Below are positions 35,062 to 43,182 of a stretch of DNA of 64,000 nt, piece by piece. Origin of the DNA: GCA-2731375 sp964590195 (GTDB lineage: Bacteria; Pseudomonadota; Alphaproteobacteria; GCA-2731375); contig CAZPWJ010000015.1 of the NCBI GenBank assembly GCA_964590195.1, forward strand, positions 7,987 through 71,986. The letters are read 5' to 3'. The first letter of the stretch is position 1. Each line of letters begins with the position of its first letter. The position numbers were made by a program, and so were the translations under genes. Below the pieces are notes generated by a model. The model did no database searches. It saw only the letters and a list, made by a program, of their open reading frames with translations, and was not told the DNA's origin.

Positions 35062-36306
35062 ATGACTTTGCCCCATAGTATCCCGGCCATGCATGAAAGC
35101 GAAACCTCTCTGTGGCGCGACACCAGGGCGTTGTCCTTTGTCATCTGGCTGTCCATCGCCCAGACCGTGTCCTGGGGCATCATGTTCTATGGCTTCGCGG
35201 TTTTCATCAAACCCCTGACGGCAGAGTTTGGTTGGAGCAAGGCGGACATCACCGGCGCCTTTACGGTTTCCCTGCTGGTCGTGGGCCTGCTCTCGGTTAC
35301 GGCGGGCACAATTCTTGATCGTTTCGGCGGGCGCTGGTTGATGACCGGGGCCTCGGCCCTGGGCGCGGTGATCCTGTTGGCGGCGGCCCATGTGGAAAAC
35401 CTGTCGGCCTATTATGTGGTCTGGATCGGCCTGGGCCTGGCCATGTCGGCAACGCTCTATCCGGCGGGCTTTGCCGTGCTGGTCGCCACCCTGGGCCCGC
35501 GGGCGCGCCAGGGCGTCACAATAATGACCCTGATCGCGGGGTTCGCCAGCACCGTGTTTATTCCGTTCATCAGCCTGTTGTTGGAACTGATGGACTGGCG
35601 GGAAACCTTTACCATGTTGGGGCTGATCCTGGCGGGCATCTGCGTGCCCATCCATGCCTATGTGCTGCGCCTGGAGCGCATACCCGGCACCGGCCAGACC
35701 GGGCGGCCCAGAATTTTCACCATCGATTTGCAGGACGGCCCCGTGGCCGCGGGTCTGCGCAATCCGGCGTTCTGGTGGATCGGCATCTGTTTTACCGCGA
35801 ACTCCCTGGTGATGGCCGGGGTCACCGTGCATATCATCCCATTGATGCTGGAACGAGGTTTCGCCATGGCGGCCATCGTCGCCACCATCGCCATGATCGG
35901 GCCCATGCAGGTTGCCGGGCGCGTGGTGATTACCGTGTTCGAAAAATGGCTGGATTTCCGCAAGGCCGGTCTGATGTCAGGCGTCTTCCTGCTGATCGGC
36001 TTCGCCCTGTTGTCACTGGCCCAGCCGGACAATTACCTGAACTATCTGTTCCCCATATTCTATGGCAGCTCCCTCGGTATCATAACCATTGTGCGCGCCC
36101 TGGCCGTGCCCGAGTTGATCGGGCCGGAAGCCTATGGTGCCCTGAACGGTCTGTTGGGACTGGCCTCGTCATTGGCGCTGGCCGTCACGCCGGTGCTGAT
36201 CAGTTGGGTCTGGCTGCTCAGCCAATCCTACACCGCGCCCCTGATCGTCCTCTCGGCGGTCGGCTTGGCATCATTGCTCAGTTTCATCATGGCGGTGCGG
36301 CGATGA
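35062..36306 (+). CDS. Major facilitator superfamily transporter
   Basis: The 414-residue protein has about twelve membrane helices, the MFS loop 2-3 motif GTILDRFGGRWLM and a long central cytoplasmic loop (ERIPGTGQTGRPRIF). It resembles the monocarboxylate/oxalate-formate type. An ATG at 35089 is an equally plausible start. It is divergent from the isomerase gene and may import the substrate of that operon. Confidence 0.85.
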   Translation: MTLPHSIPAMHESETSLWRDTRALSFVIWLSIAQTVSWGIMFYGFAVFIKPLTAEFGWSKADITGAFTVSLLVVGLLSVTAGTILDRFGGRWLMTGASALGAVILLAAAHVENLSAYYVVWIGLGLAMSATLYPAGFAVLVATLGPRARQGVTIMTLIAGFASTVFIPFISLLLELMDWRETFTMLGLILAGICVPIHAYVLRLERIPGTGQTGRPRIFTIDLQDGPVAAGLRNPAFWWIGICFTANSLVMAGVTVHIIPLMLERGFAMAAIVATIAMIGPMQVAGRVVITVFEKWLDFRKAGLMSGVFLLIGFALLSLAQPDNYLNYLFPIFYGSSLGIITIVRALAVPELIGPEAYGALNGLLGLASSLALAVTPVLISWVWLLSQSYTAPLIVLSAVGLASLLSFIMAVRR

Positions 36307-36364
36307 GCGGCTTCCAACAGCGGCGGCAATTGTTTACAGTTCGCCGTGAAACAGGGGAGAATGC

Positions 36365-36490
36365 ATGATGAAAGGGCCGGCAAAGAGCTTGTCACTCATA
36401 AGACGCCTGTCAAAGACCCATCGTTACGGCCTTGCCGCCGTCATCGCGATGCTGGTCATCTATCATTCCTATCAAATCTGGTACGGATAG
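36365..36490 (+). CDS. Small single-helix membrane peptide (41 residues)
   Basis: The ORF begins MMKGPAKSLSLIRRLSK, then has a hydrophobic stretch (YGLAAVIAMLVIYHSYQIWYG) to the end. A strong AGGGGAG lies just before the ATG. The positive N-terminus suggests the C-terminus faces out. It is 58 bases after the MFS gene and may be translated with it. I do not recognise the family. Confidence 0.5.
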   Translation: MMKGPAKSLSLIRRLSKTHRYGLAAVIAMLVIYHSYQIWYG

Positions 36491-36500
36491 AGCATCTCGC

Positions 36501-36536
36501 AAAAAATGGCCGGATGCAGATGCATGCATCCGGCCA
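36501..36536 (-). terminator. Intrinsic terminator of the CNPC/P460 gene
   Basis: A perfect 12-base inverted repeat (36507-36518 with 36525-36536) encloses a 6-base loop. On the minus strand it is followed by six T. It lies ~65 bases after the stop of the gene at 36603. Confidence 0.88.
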
Positions 36537-36602
36537 GTCTTGGAGGTGTGACAACAGGATGAACGAACGGTCCAAACGAACCAATCGTACTAACGTGTGG
36601 GA

Positions 36603-37838
36603 CTAACGTACGCGGTACTCATCCGGCAGGAACATCAGGCTGTCCTGTTCCTCGGCGACAGCCATGTGGCATTCGTAGCAGAAGTTCATCTTGGCCGAGC
36701 CGGCGCCATTGGTGGTGCCGAATACCTGGCCGTTGGGCAGCACCATGGTGTAACGCCAGTTGCCTGAGGCCTTGTTGAAACCAGCCGGCATTTTCTCCAT
36801 CAGGAACAGCGGCCCCGCCGCCAGCTTGCCGTCAGCCTTGGCGACGAAGCTGTCCTTGGCCAATAGGGCACCAACGGCCATGCGGCCCGCCGCTTCATAT
36901 TTGCCGTAGTTGCCGGCGGAGGTATTGCCGTAATTGTTGACGTAGCGCCCGCCATGGGTGTCCGAAACATAGGGCTGCGAGGAATAGTTCTTCCAATCCT
37001 TGTAGTGGCTGGCCACGGTCAGACCGGACTTGGAATAGCCGGCAACAAGATCCTCGACCAGGCAGTCATAGGCCTTGCGCGCCTCGGCCGCCGTCAACTC
37101 GGCCACGGCACCGGCGCCACAGGGATTACACGGATTGCAGGGATTGCAAGGGCCGCAGCCTTTCTTGGCGGCGCATGGGTTGCACGGATTGCAGGCTTTC
37201 TTGGCGGCACATGGATTGCATGGGCTGCAAGCTTTCTTGGCGGCGCACGGGTTGCAGGCGCCACAGCCCTTCTTTTTGGCCGCACAGGGATTGCACAATG
37301 AAGCCTTGACCAGGCGTGGAATGGCGCATTTCAGTGATGCCGAGGCGCCGCCGGCACCGCAAGGATTACAGGGATTACAGGCACCGCAACCCTTTTTCGC
37401 GGCGCAGGGATTGCACGGATTACAGGCCTTCTTGGCGGCGCAGGGATTGCAGGCGCCACAGGCCTTTTTCGCCGCACAGGGATTGCAGGCGCCGCAACCT
37501 TTCTTCTTGGCCGCGCATGGATTGCAGGCACCGCAGCCGCGTTTCTTACTGGCGCACGGGTTGCACGCGGCGGCCAGCCGCATTGGTCCTTGGTCTCTGG
37601 GCGCGGCGGGTGCGTTGGGCTGTTGGCCCCCGGCCAAAGTCCCCCTGGCGACGGCGGTGGGATTAATCCCATTGGAGGCGCCGGACGCTGAAGCCGTCTG
37701 GGCGGCTCTGGCAAAGGCGACATCAGCTAAAGGAATAGTGGCACCGGCCGCCAAGGCCGCCCCCATGACCACTTGCAACACGGATGATTTGATGATTTTG
37801 CTTTTCGTTGATCGCACGATCCAGCCTCCAGCATTCAT
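36603..37838 (-). CDS. Secreted cytochrome P460-family protein with CNPC repeats
   Basis: The protein is 411 residues from ATG 37838, which follows GGGGAA. Residues 1-45 are a signal peptide (n-region KSKIIK, then a long hydrophobic run to VAFA). Residues ~92-160 and ~182-240 are two blocks of CNPCAAKK- and CGACNPC-type repeats, about sixteen CNPC motifs counting overlaps, separated by a short spacer. From ~255 the C-terminal part matches the cytochrome P460 family: HGGRYVNNYGN, LLAKDSF, GPLFLMEKM, NWRYTMVLPNG and the c-heme site CYECH at 387-391. P460 enzymes oxidise hydroxylamine or NO. The repeats could bind many metal ions or be disulfide-rich; this is inference. It has its own terminator. 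Confidence 0.85.
   Translation of the reverse strand: MNAGGWIVRSTKSKIIKSSVLQVVMGAALAAGATIPLADVAFARAAQTASASGASNGINPTAVARGTLAGGQQPNAPAAPRDQGPMRLAAACNPCASKKRGCGACNPCAAKKKGCGACNPCAAKKACGACNPCAAKKACNPCNPCAAKKGCGACNPCNPCGAGGASASLKCAIPRLVKASLCNPCAAKKKGCGACNPCAAKKACSPCNPCAAKKACNPCNPCAAKKGCGPCNPCNPCNPCGAGAVAELTAAEARKAYDCLVEDLVAGYSKSGLTVASHYKDWKNYSSQPYVSDTHGGRYVNNYGNTSAGNYGKYEAAGRMAVGALLAKDSFVAKADGKLAAGPLFLMEKMPAGFNKASGNWRYTMVLPNGQVFGTTNGAGSAKMNFCYECHMAVAEEQDSLMFLPDEYRVR
37119..37565 (-). repeat. In-gene tandem repeats encoding CNPC units
   Basis: Blocks 37359-37565 and 37119-37295 encode units of roughly 8-13 residues built on CNPCAAKK with CGA/CGP/CSP linkers. The DNA copies differ at many third positions, so the array is old or under selection for protein sequence rather than a fresh slippage product. 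Confidence 0.85.
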
Positions 37839-37965
37839 TTGATTGTTCCCCAATTTTTTTCGTGCCCTATATCTGCACCCGCCACCCGGTAGAAACGAGT
37901 CACATCAACTCAAACTTCCGTGAGCGGGCCTGGGAATCCGATGCCACCGTCTGTAATTTCACATC

Positions 37966-38853
37966 ATGAGGAAGCTTTCGAAGCGTGCACCGGCATTCAT
38001 CATGGCAGTCTGTACCGTCATCATCGGTGCGGTGGATGACGGTGTGCAGGCGGGGGAAATCCCGGTGCCGGCAACCGTCAACATCCAGGCGGGTGGCTTC
38101 ATCGCCGGTTCCGGCCAGGCCGAGCGTGACGCAGCCTATGATCTGGACCAGGCCGCCTATGGCCATGACCGCACCCGTCAGTGGGGCTGGTACGATGATG
38201 AACGGCCCCGGCGGCGGCATCACTTGCCGGCCTTTGCCATCACCCGGAGCACGATTACCAACCACCAATATGCGGCCTTTGTCGCGGCCACCGGGCACCC
38301 CGCCCCCGACGTCGACCGGGCGACCTGGCTCGGCTACCGTCTGATCCATCCCTATCAGCGCACCTGGCGCCACGCCTGGCGCAAACGGCTGCCGCCGCCG
38401 GGACGGGAAGAGCATCCGGTGGTACTCGTTTCCCACGTCGATGCCCTGGCCTATGCCGCATGGCTAAGCGCCGAGAGCGGACATAGCTGGCGCCTGCCAA
38501 ACGAGTTGGAGTGGGAAAAGGCGGCACGGGGTACCGATGGCCGATACTTTCCCTGGGGCAATGAATATGACGCTGGGCGTCTGAACAGCCATGACGCGGG
38601 CCCATTTGACACCATGGCGGTTGGACAATTCAGCAACGGGGCCAGCCCCTTTGGTCTGTTGGATCCCGCCGGCCAGGTTTTTGAATGGACCGCCACACCG
38701 GCAAACGGCCAAAGTGGGCAGCCGGCCCGCTATCTGGTCAAGGGTGGCTCATGGGATGACAAGGGGTGCGGCGTTTGCCGGCCCGCCGCGCGCCATGGCC
38801 GACCGGCGGCCATAAAGCATATTCTGATCGGCTTTCGGTTGGTCAGGGAATAA
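37966..38853 (+). CDS. Exported formylglycine-generating-enzyme-like (SUMF1/EgtB/PvdO superfamily) protein
   Basis: The 295-residue protein has a signal peptide (to about residue 29), the FGE-sulfatase fold motifs ITRSTITNHQYAAFV, HVDALAYAAWLSAE, RLPNELEWEKAARGTDGRYFPWGNEYDAGR, FGLLDPAGQVFEWTAT and the terminal GGSWDDKGCGVCRPAARHG...IGFRLV. Two cysteines (CGVC) occur near where true FGEs hold their catalytic pair, but with different spacing, so formylglycine activity is uncertain. It resembles NirV-type periplasmic members. It is divergent from the Cys-rich P460 gene with 127 bases between starts and leads a rightward group with msrB. Confidence 0.85.
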   Translation: MRKLSKRAPAFIMAVCTVIIGAVDDGVQAGEIPVPATVNIQAGGFIAGSGQAERDAAYDLDQAAYGHDRTRQWGWYDDERPRRRHHLPAFAITRSTITNHQYAAFVAATGHPAPDVDRATWLGYRLIHPYQRTWRHAWRKRLPPPGREEHPVVLVSHVDALAYAAWLSAESGHSWRLPNELEWEKAARGTDGRYFPWGNEYDAGRLNSHDAGPFDTMAVGQFSNGASPFGLLDPAGQVFEWTATPANGQSGQPARYLVKGGSWDDKGCGVCRPAARHGRPAAIKHILIGFRLVRE

Positions 38854-38891
38854 GGCAGAATGAAAATAGTGACGGAAACGAGGGCGATGTC

Positions 38892-39593
38892 ATGAGTTTG
38901 TTCGACGGTTTATCGCGGCAACGGTTGGAGAAAATGGCCGCCGCTGGGGCTGAAGTCCTGGAGTGCTACCGGGTGCTGGAGAAGACCTCGGCCAACGTGG
39001 TGGGCCAGGTGATCGAACACGGCGGTACCTTCTATGAATGGGATCATTACCCGGAAGGCGACGTCTATGACCATGAAACCTATGGGCAGTATTATTACCA
39101 TTCGCACCGCCCGGAAGAGGGCGAACACGGCCATTTCCACCTCTTCGTCCGGCGCGAGGCCATTCCCGACCGGATGCGCCCCATCCCCTTTGCCGGTACC
39201 GATGAGTGGCCCGAGGGCGACGAGGTCATCTGTCATCTGGGCGCTATCTCCATGGACCAGAAGGGCTTTCCGACGCATCTGTTCACCACCAACCGCTGGG
39301 TCACCGGTGAACATTGGTACGGCGCCGCCGACGTGACCGAACTGCTGGACAAATTCGTTATCGACCACACCTTTCCCTCCTGGGCCGTAAACCGCTGGAT
39401 CACGGCCATGGTGGCCCTGTATCAGCCGCAGATGGCGCAATTGCTGATCGAACGGGATGCCGCCGTGCAGACCTGGTCCGATAGCCATGCGGGCGATGTG
39501 CTGGAGGACCGGGATCTGGAGCTGACCTCGAAAATCGCTCTGGACATCCCGCACCAGATCAAGCAAATCAACAAGGCATTGAAAAAATTCTAG
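38892..39593 (+). CDS. Conserved hypothetical His-rich protein
   Basis: The 233-residue soluble protein has a striking central segment YGQYYYHSHRPEEGEHGHFHLFVR and later MDQKGFPTHLFTTNRWVTGEHWY. The clustered histidines suggest metal binding. I think it belongs to a DUF family (possibly DUF6969, from memory), without known function. ATG 38892 was chosen over an upstream in-frame start inside the FGE-like gene. It is followed closely by msrB, so it may act with it in oxidative repair. Confidence 0.65.
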   Translation: MSLFDGLSRQRLEKMAAAGAEVLECYRVLEKTSANVVGQVIEHGGTFYEWDHYPEGDVYDHETYGQYYYHSHRPEEGEHGHFHLFVRREAIPDRMRPIPFAGTDEWPEGDEVICHLGAISMDQKGFPTHLFTTNRWVTGEHWYGAADVTELLDKFVIDHTFPSWAVNRWITAMVALYQPQMAQLLIERDAAVQTWSDSHAGDVLEDRDLELTSKIALDIPHQIKQINKALKKF

Positions 39594-39613
39594 GGGAATT
39601 TTGAGGAATGGGG

Positions 39614-40012
39614 ATGGATAAAATCACAAAGACCGACGCGGAATGGCGGGCACAGCTGACGGACGAGGAATATCACGTGGCCCGAAAAAAGGGCACCGAA
39701 CGGCCCTTTGGCCCCGGCTATAACAGCTGTCACGATGCAGGCATCTACACCTGTGTCTGCTGTGGGTTGGAGCTGTTTTCGTCCGAGGCAAAGTTCGATT
39801 CTGGCACCGGCTGGCCCAGCTTTCACACCCCCCTGGTGGCGGAGAACGTGGCCGAGGAGTCTGACAATTCCCTGTTCATGCGGCGCACGGAAGTCCTGTG
39901 CGCCCGCTGCGACGGCCATCTTGGCCACGTCTTTCCCGATGGCCCTGCGCCTACGGGCTTGCGCTATTGCCTGAATTCGGCTTCCCTGCGCCTGGTTCAG
40001 GACGACAAATAG
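39614..40012 (+). CDS. msrB: Peptide-methionine (R)-S-oxide reductase
   Basis: The 132-residue MsrB has the zinc-site pairs CVCC and CARC, FDSGTGWPSF, HLGHVFPDGP and the catalytic RYCLNSASL. The start at 39614 has AGGA at a good distance; ATG 39608 is also possible. It reduces methionine-R-sulfoxide in proteins. Confidence 0.95.
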   Translation: MDKITKTDAEWRAQLTDEEYHVARKKGTERPFGPGYNSCHDAGIYTCVCCGLELFSSEAKFDSGTGWPSFHTPLVAENVAEESDNSLFMRRTEVLCARCDGHLGHVFPDGPAPTGLRYCLNSASLRLVQDDK

Positions 40013-40025
40013 AAAGCACATTCGT

Positions 40026-40685
40026 ATGAGTACGCAGAGCACAAGTATCAAGGCCGTATTGTGGGATTTCGGCGGCGTTTTCACGACATCGCCCTTCGCC
40101 GCCTTCGCCCGCTATGAAGAAGAACATGGCCTGCCCAAGGATTTCATCCGTTCCATCAATGCCACCAACCCGGACGCCAATGCCTGGGCCAAGATGGAGC
40201 GGAACGAGGTCAGTCACGCGGAATTCGGCGATCTGTTCGAGGCGGAATCCGCTGCCGCCGGCCATGCGGTCAACGGCAGCGAAATCCTGCCCCTGTTGTC
40301 GGGCAGCCTGCAGCCCGAAATGGTCACGGCCCTGGAGATTGTCGCCAAGAACTACAAGACGGCCTGTCTGACCAACAACATGCGCACGGGCCATGGCCCC
40401 TCCATGAGCCGGGACCCGGAAAAGGCGGCGCAGATCGGCAAGGTCATGGAAATCTTTGAACAAGTGGTGGAATCCAGCCAGGTCGGCATCCGCAAGCCGG
40501 AGCCAAAATTCTATCAGATCGCCTGTGAAATGCTGGGCGTGGAGCCGTCCCAGGCGGTCTTCCTCGATGATCTTGGCGTCAACCTGAAACCGGCCAAGGC
40601 CATGGGCATGACAACCATCAAGGTTATTTCAGCCGGCCAGGCCATCGACGATCTGGAAGCGGTGCTGGGTATTTCGCTCCGCTAG
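40026..40685 (+). CDS. HAD-superfamily hydrolase (epoxide hydrolase N-terminal-like subgroup)
   Basis: The 219-residue protein has motif I WDFGGVF (nucleophile Asp followed by Gly-Gly, as in the YihX/EH-N subgroup), motif II LTNN, motif III lysine in GIRKPEPKFY and motif IV FLDDLGVNLKPAKAMGM. It is probably a small-molecule phosphatase; substrate unknown. It starts 13 bases after msrB and its end overlaps the convergent GST gene by 4 bases. Confidence 0.85.
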   Translation: MSTQSTSIKAVLWDFGGVFTTSPFAAFARYEEEHGLPKDFIRSINATNPDANAWAKMERNEVSHAEFGDLFEAESAAAGHAVNGSEILPLLSGSLQPEMVTALEIVAKNYKTACLTNNMRTGHGPSMSRDPEKAAQIGKVMEIFEQVVESSQVGIRKPEPKFYQIACEMLGVEPSQAVFLDDLGVNLKPAKAMGMTTIKVISAGQAIDDLEAVLGISLR

Positions 40686-41605
40686 AACCGCTTGATCCGA
40701 TAGCCGATACGGGGGAAGCGCACGCAGACTTGGCCGGCTTGATCATCTTCGCGCAGAATGGCGGCGTGGTTGGCCGATAGACTGTGCAGGCGCCCGACGA
40801 CTTGCGGGCCGCCGCTGGCCGGTTCGATGCCGATCCGATCACCGATCTTCAGTCCCATGGGATCTCCGGGGTCCGCCTGTTCCGGTGTTTGCGGTTCAGC
40901 CTTCGCGGCAATTTCCAGCGCCTCCAGATCGCCCAGATCCTCTGGCCGGCCATGGCCGATGTTCTTCACCCGTTGTTCCCAGGCCAGCAGGTTTTGGAAT
41001 TGGGCCAGGAAGCCCGCGCCCTCCGCCATGCGATCACGCAGGAACCAGACCAGATAATAGGCCAGGGCATCGGGCAGGCCGGGTTCGGCCCCCAGCATGA
41101 AATCGCGGGCGGCGACACGTTTGTCCATCCAGCCGAATTGTGCCCGGATATTGGTCAAACATTCGGCGTATCTGTCCTTGATATTTTCCAGGCTGAAATC
41201 CGGGCCGAAATACAGCGGGCCGCGGTCGGCCAGGAATTCCGGCGGCATGTTGGGGCTCATCTCCACCAACGCCACGTTGATGACATCCTGGAACAGCGGC
41301 CCATCGGTCCATTGCCCGACGCCCCATGCCATGCCGGCGGCGCCGCCGGGAAATAATGTCGGCTCTGGAAAGCGGCGCTCCAACTCGCGAATAATGCATT
41401 TGGTATCGCAATAGATATCGGCGCCGATCTGCATCACCGGCGTCAGGCGATAGCCCCCGGTCAACGGCATCAGGTTCGGTTTCGGCGGCAGGCGCGGAAT
41501 TTCCACGGATTTCCAGGCAAGATTTTTCATGCCCAGCACGACACGGACCTTTTCGCTGACCGGTGATTGCGGATAGTGGTGCAGTATGACCTGATCTTGG
41601 CTCAT
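40682..41605 (-). CDS. Glutathione S-transferase-like protein with C-terminal extension
   Basis: The 307-residue protein begins with a thioredoxin-fold GST domain (LHHYPQSPVSEKVRVVLGMKNL; DTKCIIRELERRFP) and an alpha-helical domain to ~225. The last ~75 residues (from about GDPMGLKIGDRIGIEP) look like a separate beta-rich domain not usual for GSTs. ATG 41605 follows GGGGAAA; the frame is open 39 codons upstream but lacks a better start. Function unknown. Confidence 0.8.
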   Translation of the reverse strand: MSQDQVILHHYPQSPVSEKVRVVLGMKNLAWKSVEIPRLPPKPNLMPLTGGYRLTPVMQIGADIYCDTKCIIRELERRFPEPTLFPGGAAGMAWGVGQWTDGPLFQDVINVALVEMSPNMPPEFLADRGPLYFGPDFSLENIKDRYAECLTNIRAQFGWMDKRVAARDFMLGAEPGLPDALAYYLVWFLRDRMAEGAGFLAQFQNLLAWEQRVKNIGHGRPEDLGDLEALEIAAKAEPQTPEQADPGDPMGLKIGDRIGIEPASGGPQVVGRLHSLSANHAAILREDDQAGQVCVRFPRIGYRIKRF

Positions 41606-41909
41606 TGATGTTTCCCCTGAATTAAGCAAGGGAGTTGTAGCCGGCCCGCAACAGCCCGCAAGGCACATTTTGGTGATCGGATCGCCAGATGCCGCATCGT
41701 GCCTACCGCATCCCACAGCCATGCTTGCTGGCCGCCGCCTTCAAACCCCGGCTGCAGACGACCGCGCGGGCGGCCCAAATCACCAAGTCGGCGATCACCG
41801 AACTGCAAATCGTGCCGTTAAATATCTGAGACGAAAATGACCATGGTCAAGGACGGTTACTTCGGAGCTTCTAAGGTCTGCAATATTACGCGTGTTCTCG
41901 GGAGCGGAG
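41606..41909. other. 304-base divergent intergenic region
   Basis: It separates the GST-like gene from the nirS remnant. I find no gene in it. It contains the Fnr-type palindrome at 41837-41850 and no recognisable nirS coding sequence in any frame. Confidence 0.6.
41837..41850 (+). promoter_or_regulatory. Candidate Crp/Fnr-family (NNR/DNR-type) box
   Basis: The site ATGACCATGGTCAA contains the perfect palindrome TGACCATGGTCA and differs from TTGAC-N4-GTCAA at one base. Its centre is ~66 bases before the ORF start at 41910. A matching, perfect box lies before the hemerythrin gene. Confidence 0.5.
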
Positions 41910-42260
41910 ATGTCTTTATCTTTTTCGATATTGTCTACTGGTGGGCTGGCCGCTGTTGCGCCGGCGTTCGGATCTATTTCCGGCCACACGGCGGATGCGC
42001 AATCTATGGAAGATTTAAAGGAAGTTAAATCTGAATTTAGGCGCAAATATCAACCAAGGTTGGATGTGCGGCGCGACGAAATGTTAGAACAGGCGGGTGA
42101 CGAAGTCTGGTTCTCTGTCTGGAATTCCGCCAGCCAGGAATCGACCATCGTCATCGTCGACGACAGGACCCGGAAGTTGAAACATGTCATCCGTGACAAG
42201 CGTCTGGTCACCCCGACCGGCAAGTTCAACTTTTACAATACGCGGAAGGACGTCTATTAA
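41910..42260 (+). pseudogene. nirS: nirS remnant: signal-like N-terminus joined to the last ~55 residues of cytochrome cd1
   Basis: The 116-codon ORF has an ATG behind GGGAGCGGAG. Residues 62-116 (AGDEVWFSVWN ... VIVDDRTRKLKHVI ... RLVTPTGKFNFYNTRKDVY) match the C-terminus of NirS, which is normally ~560-600 residues. Residues 1-32 look like a weak signal sequence, and 34-52 (EDLKEVKSEFRRKYQPRLD) recall the segment before the cytochrome c domain. No CxxCH and no d1 propeller remain. The simplest reading is one in-frame internal deletion of nirS; an assembly collapse or a real miniature protein are alternatives. It heads a complete d1 cluster, where nirS is expected. Confidence 0.75.
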
Positions 42261-42275
42261 GATGTTTGACGGGAC

Positions 42276-42294
42276 CGAAAAGTTAACCTTTTCG
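42276..42294 (+). terminator. Short hairpin after the nirS remnant
   Basis: CGAAAAG and CTTTTCG pair over 7 bases around TTAAC. No T-run follows, so it may only stabilise the mRNA end. Confidence 0.3.
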
Positions 42295-42366
42295 ATCGCA
42301 TCATCCGCTACTATCTATGTGGATTAACTATACCTAAACGACGCGTGATGGCGGGGGACGCTTTAG

Positions 42367-43182
42367 ATGACCAAAGCGAGTACAGTATTTCTAGTTGGCG
42401 CCGGTCCGGGGGATCCGGAACTGTTGACTATGAAGGCGCACCGATTGCTGCAGGCCGCCGAAGTGGTGGTCTATGACCGCTTGGTTTCGGCTGAAATTCT
42501 GGCTCTGATCCCGTCGGGCACGACATTGATCAGCGTTGGCAAACAGCCCCGCAACCATTCCGTCCCGCAGCCCGAAATCAACCAATTGCTGGTCCGTTTG
42601 GCAAAATCCGGGCGCAATGTCGTGCGCCTGAAGGGCGGCGATCCTTATGTCTTTGGCCGCGGCTCGGAAGAGGCCATGACCCTGGTCGAAAATGGCGTGC
42701 CATTCGAAGTGGTGCCGGGCATTACCTCGGCCTCGGCCTGTTCGGCCTCCGTCGGCATGCCGCTGACCCATCGCGGCCTGGCCACGGGCGTGCGTTATCT
42801 GACCGGCCATTGCCGGGAAGACAGCGAGCTGGATTTCGACTGGCGGGGCCTGGCCGATCCATCGACTACCCTGGTGATCTATATGGGCATGGCCAATGTG
42901 GAACAGATCACCACGAATTTGATTGAACACGGCGCCGACCCGGAATTACCCGCCGCCGCCATCAACAATGGCAGTACGCCGGCGCAACGGCACATTGTCT
43001 CCACGTTGGAAAGCCTGGCCAGCGACGCGAGGGCCGCCGAGTTTAATGGACCGGTATTGTTCGTCGTCGGTCAAGTCGTGGCTCTGCATGCCATTTTGGG
43101 CGCGCAGCCGGATGCCAATCAAGATCAGGCCCCAGGTGCCGAACAGGACGATGAACAGCCGAATTCCGCCGTGGGCAGCTAG
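42367..43182 (+). CDS. nirE: Uroporphyrinogen-III C-methyltransferase (SUMT)
   Basis: The 271-residue enzyme makes precorrin-2 from uroporphyrinogen III. Landmarks: FLVGAGPGDPELLTMKA, VVVYDRLVS, GKQPRNHSVPQPEIN, RLKGGDPYVFGRGSEE, VVPGITSASACSA and PLTHRG. It opens the heme d1 group, hence nirE, but it is the only SUMT in the window and could also serve cobalamin synthesis (cobA). The acidic C-terminal tail overlaps the next gene by 32 bases. Confidence 0.93.
   Translation: MTKASTVFLVGAGPGDPELLTMKAHRLLQAAEVVVYDRLVSAEILALIPSGTTLISVGKQPRNHSVPQPEINQLLVRLAKSGRNVVRLKGGDPYVFGRGSEEAMTLVENGVPFEVVPGITSASACSASVGMPLTHRGLATGVRYLTGHCREDSELDFDWRGLADPSTTLVIYMGMANVEQITTNLIEHGADPELPAAAINNGSTPAQRHIVSTLESLASDARAAEFNGPVLFVVGQVVALHAILGAQPDANQDQAPGAEQDDEQPNSAVGS

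Noticed and set aside
37119..37565. Regular short DNA repeats resembling a CRISPR array
   Set aside because: The repeats are in frame inside a secreted protein gene, units are of variable length and there are no unique spacers or cas genes.
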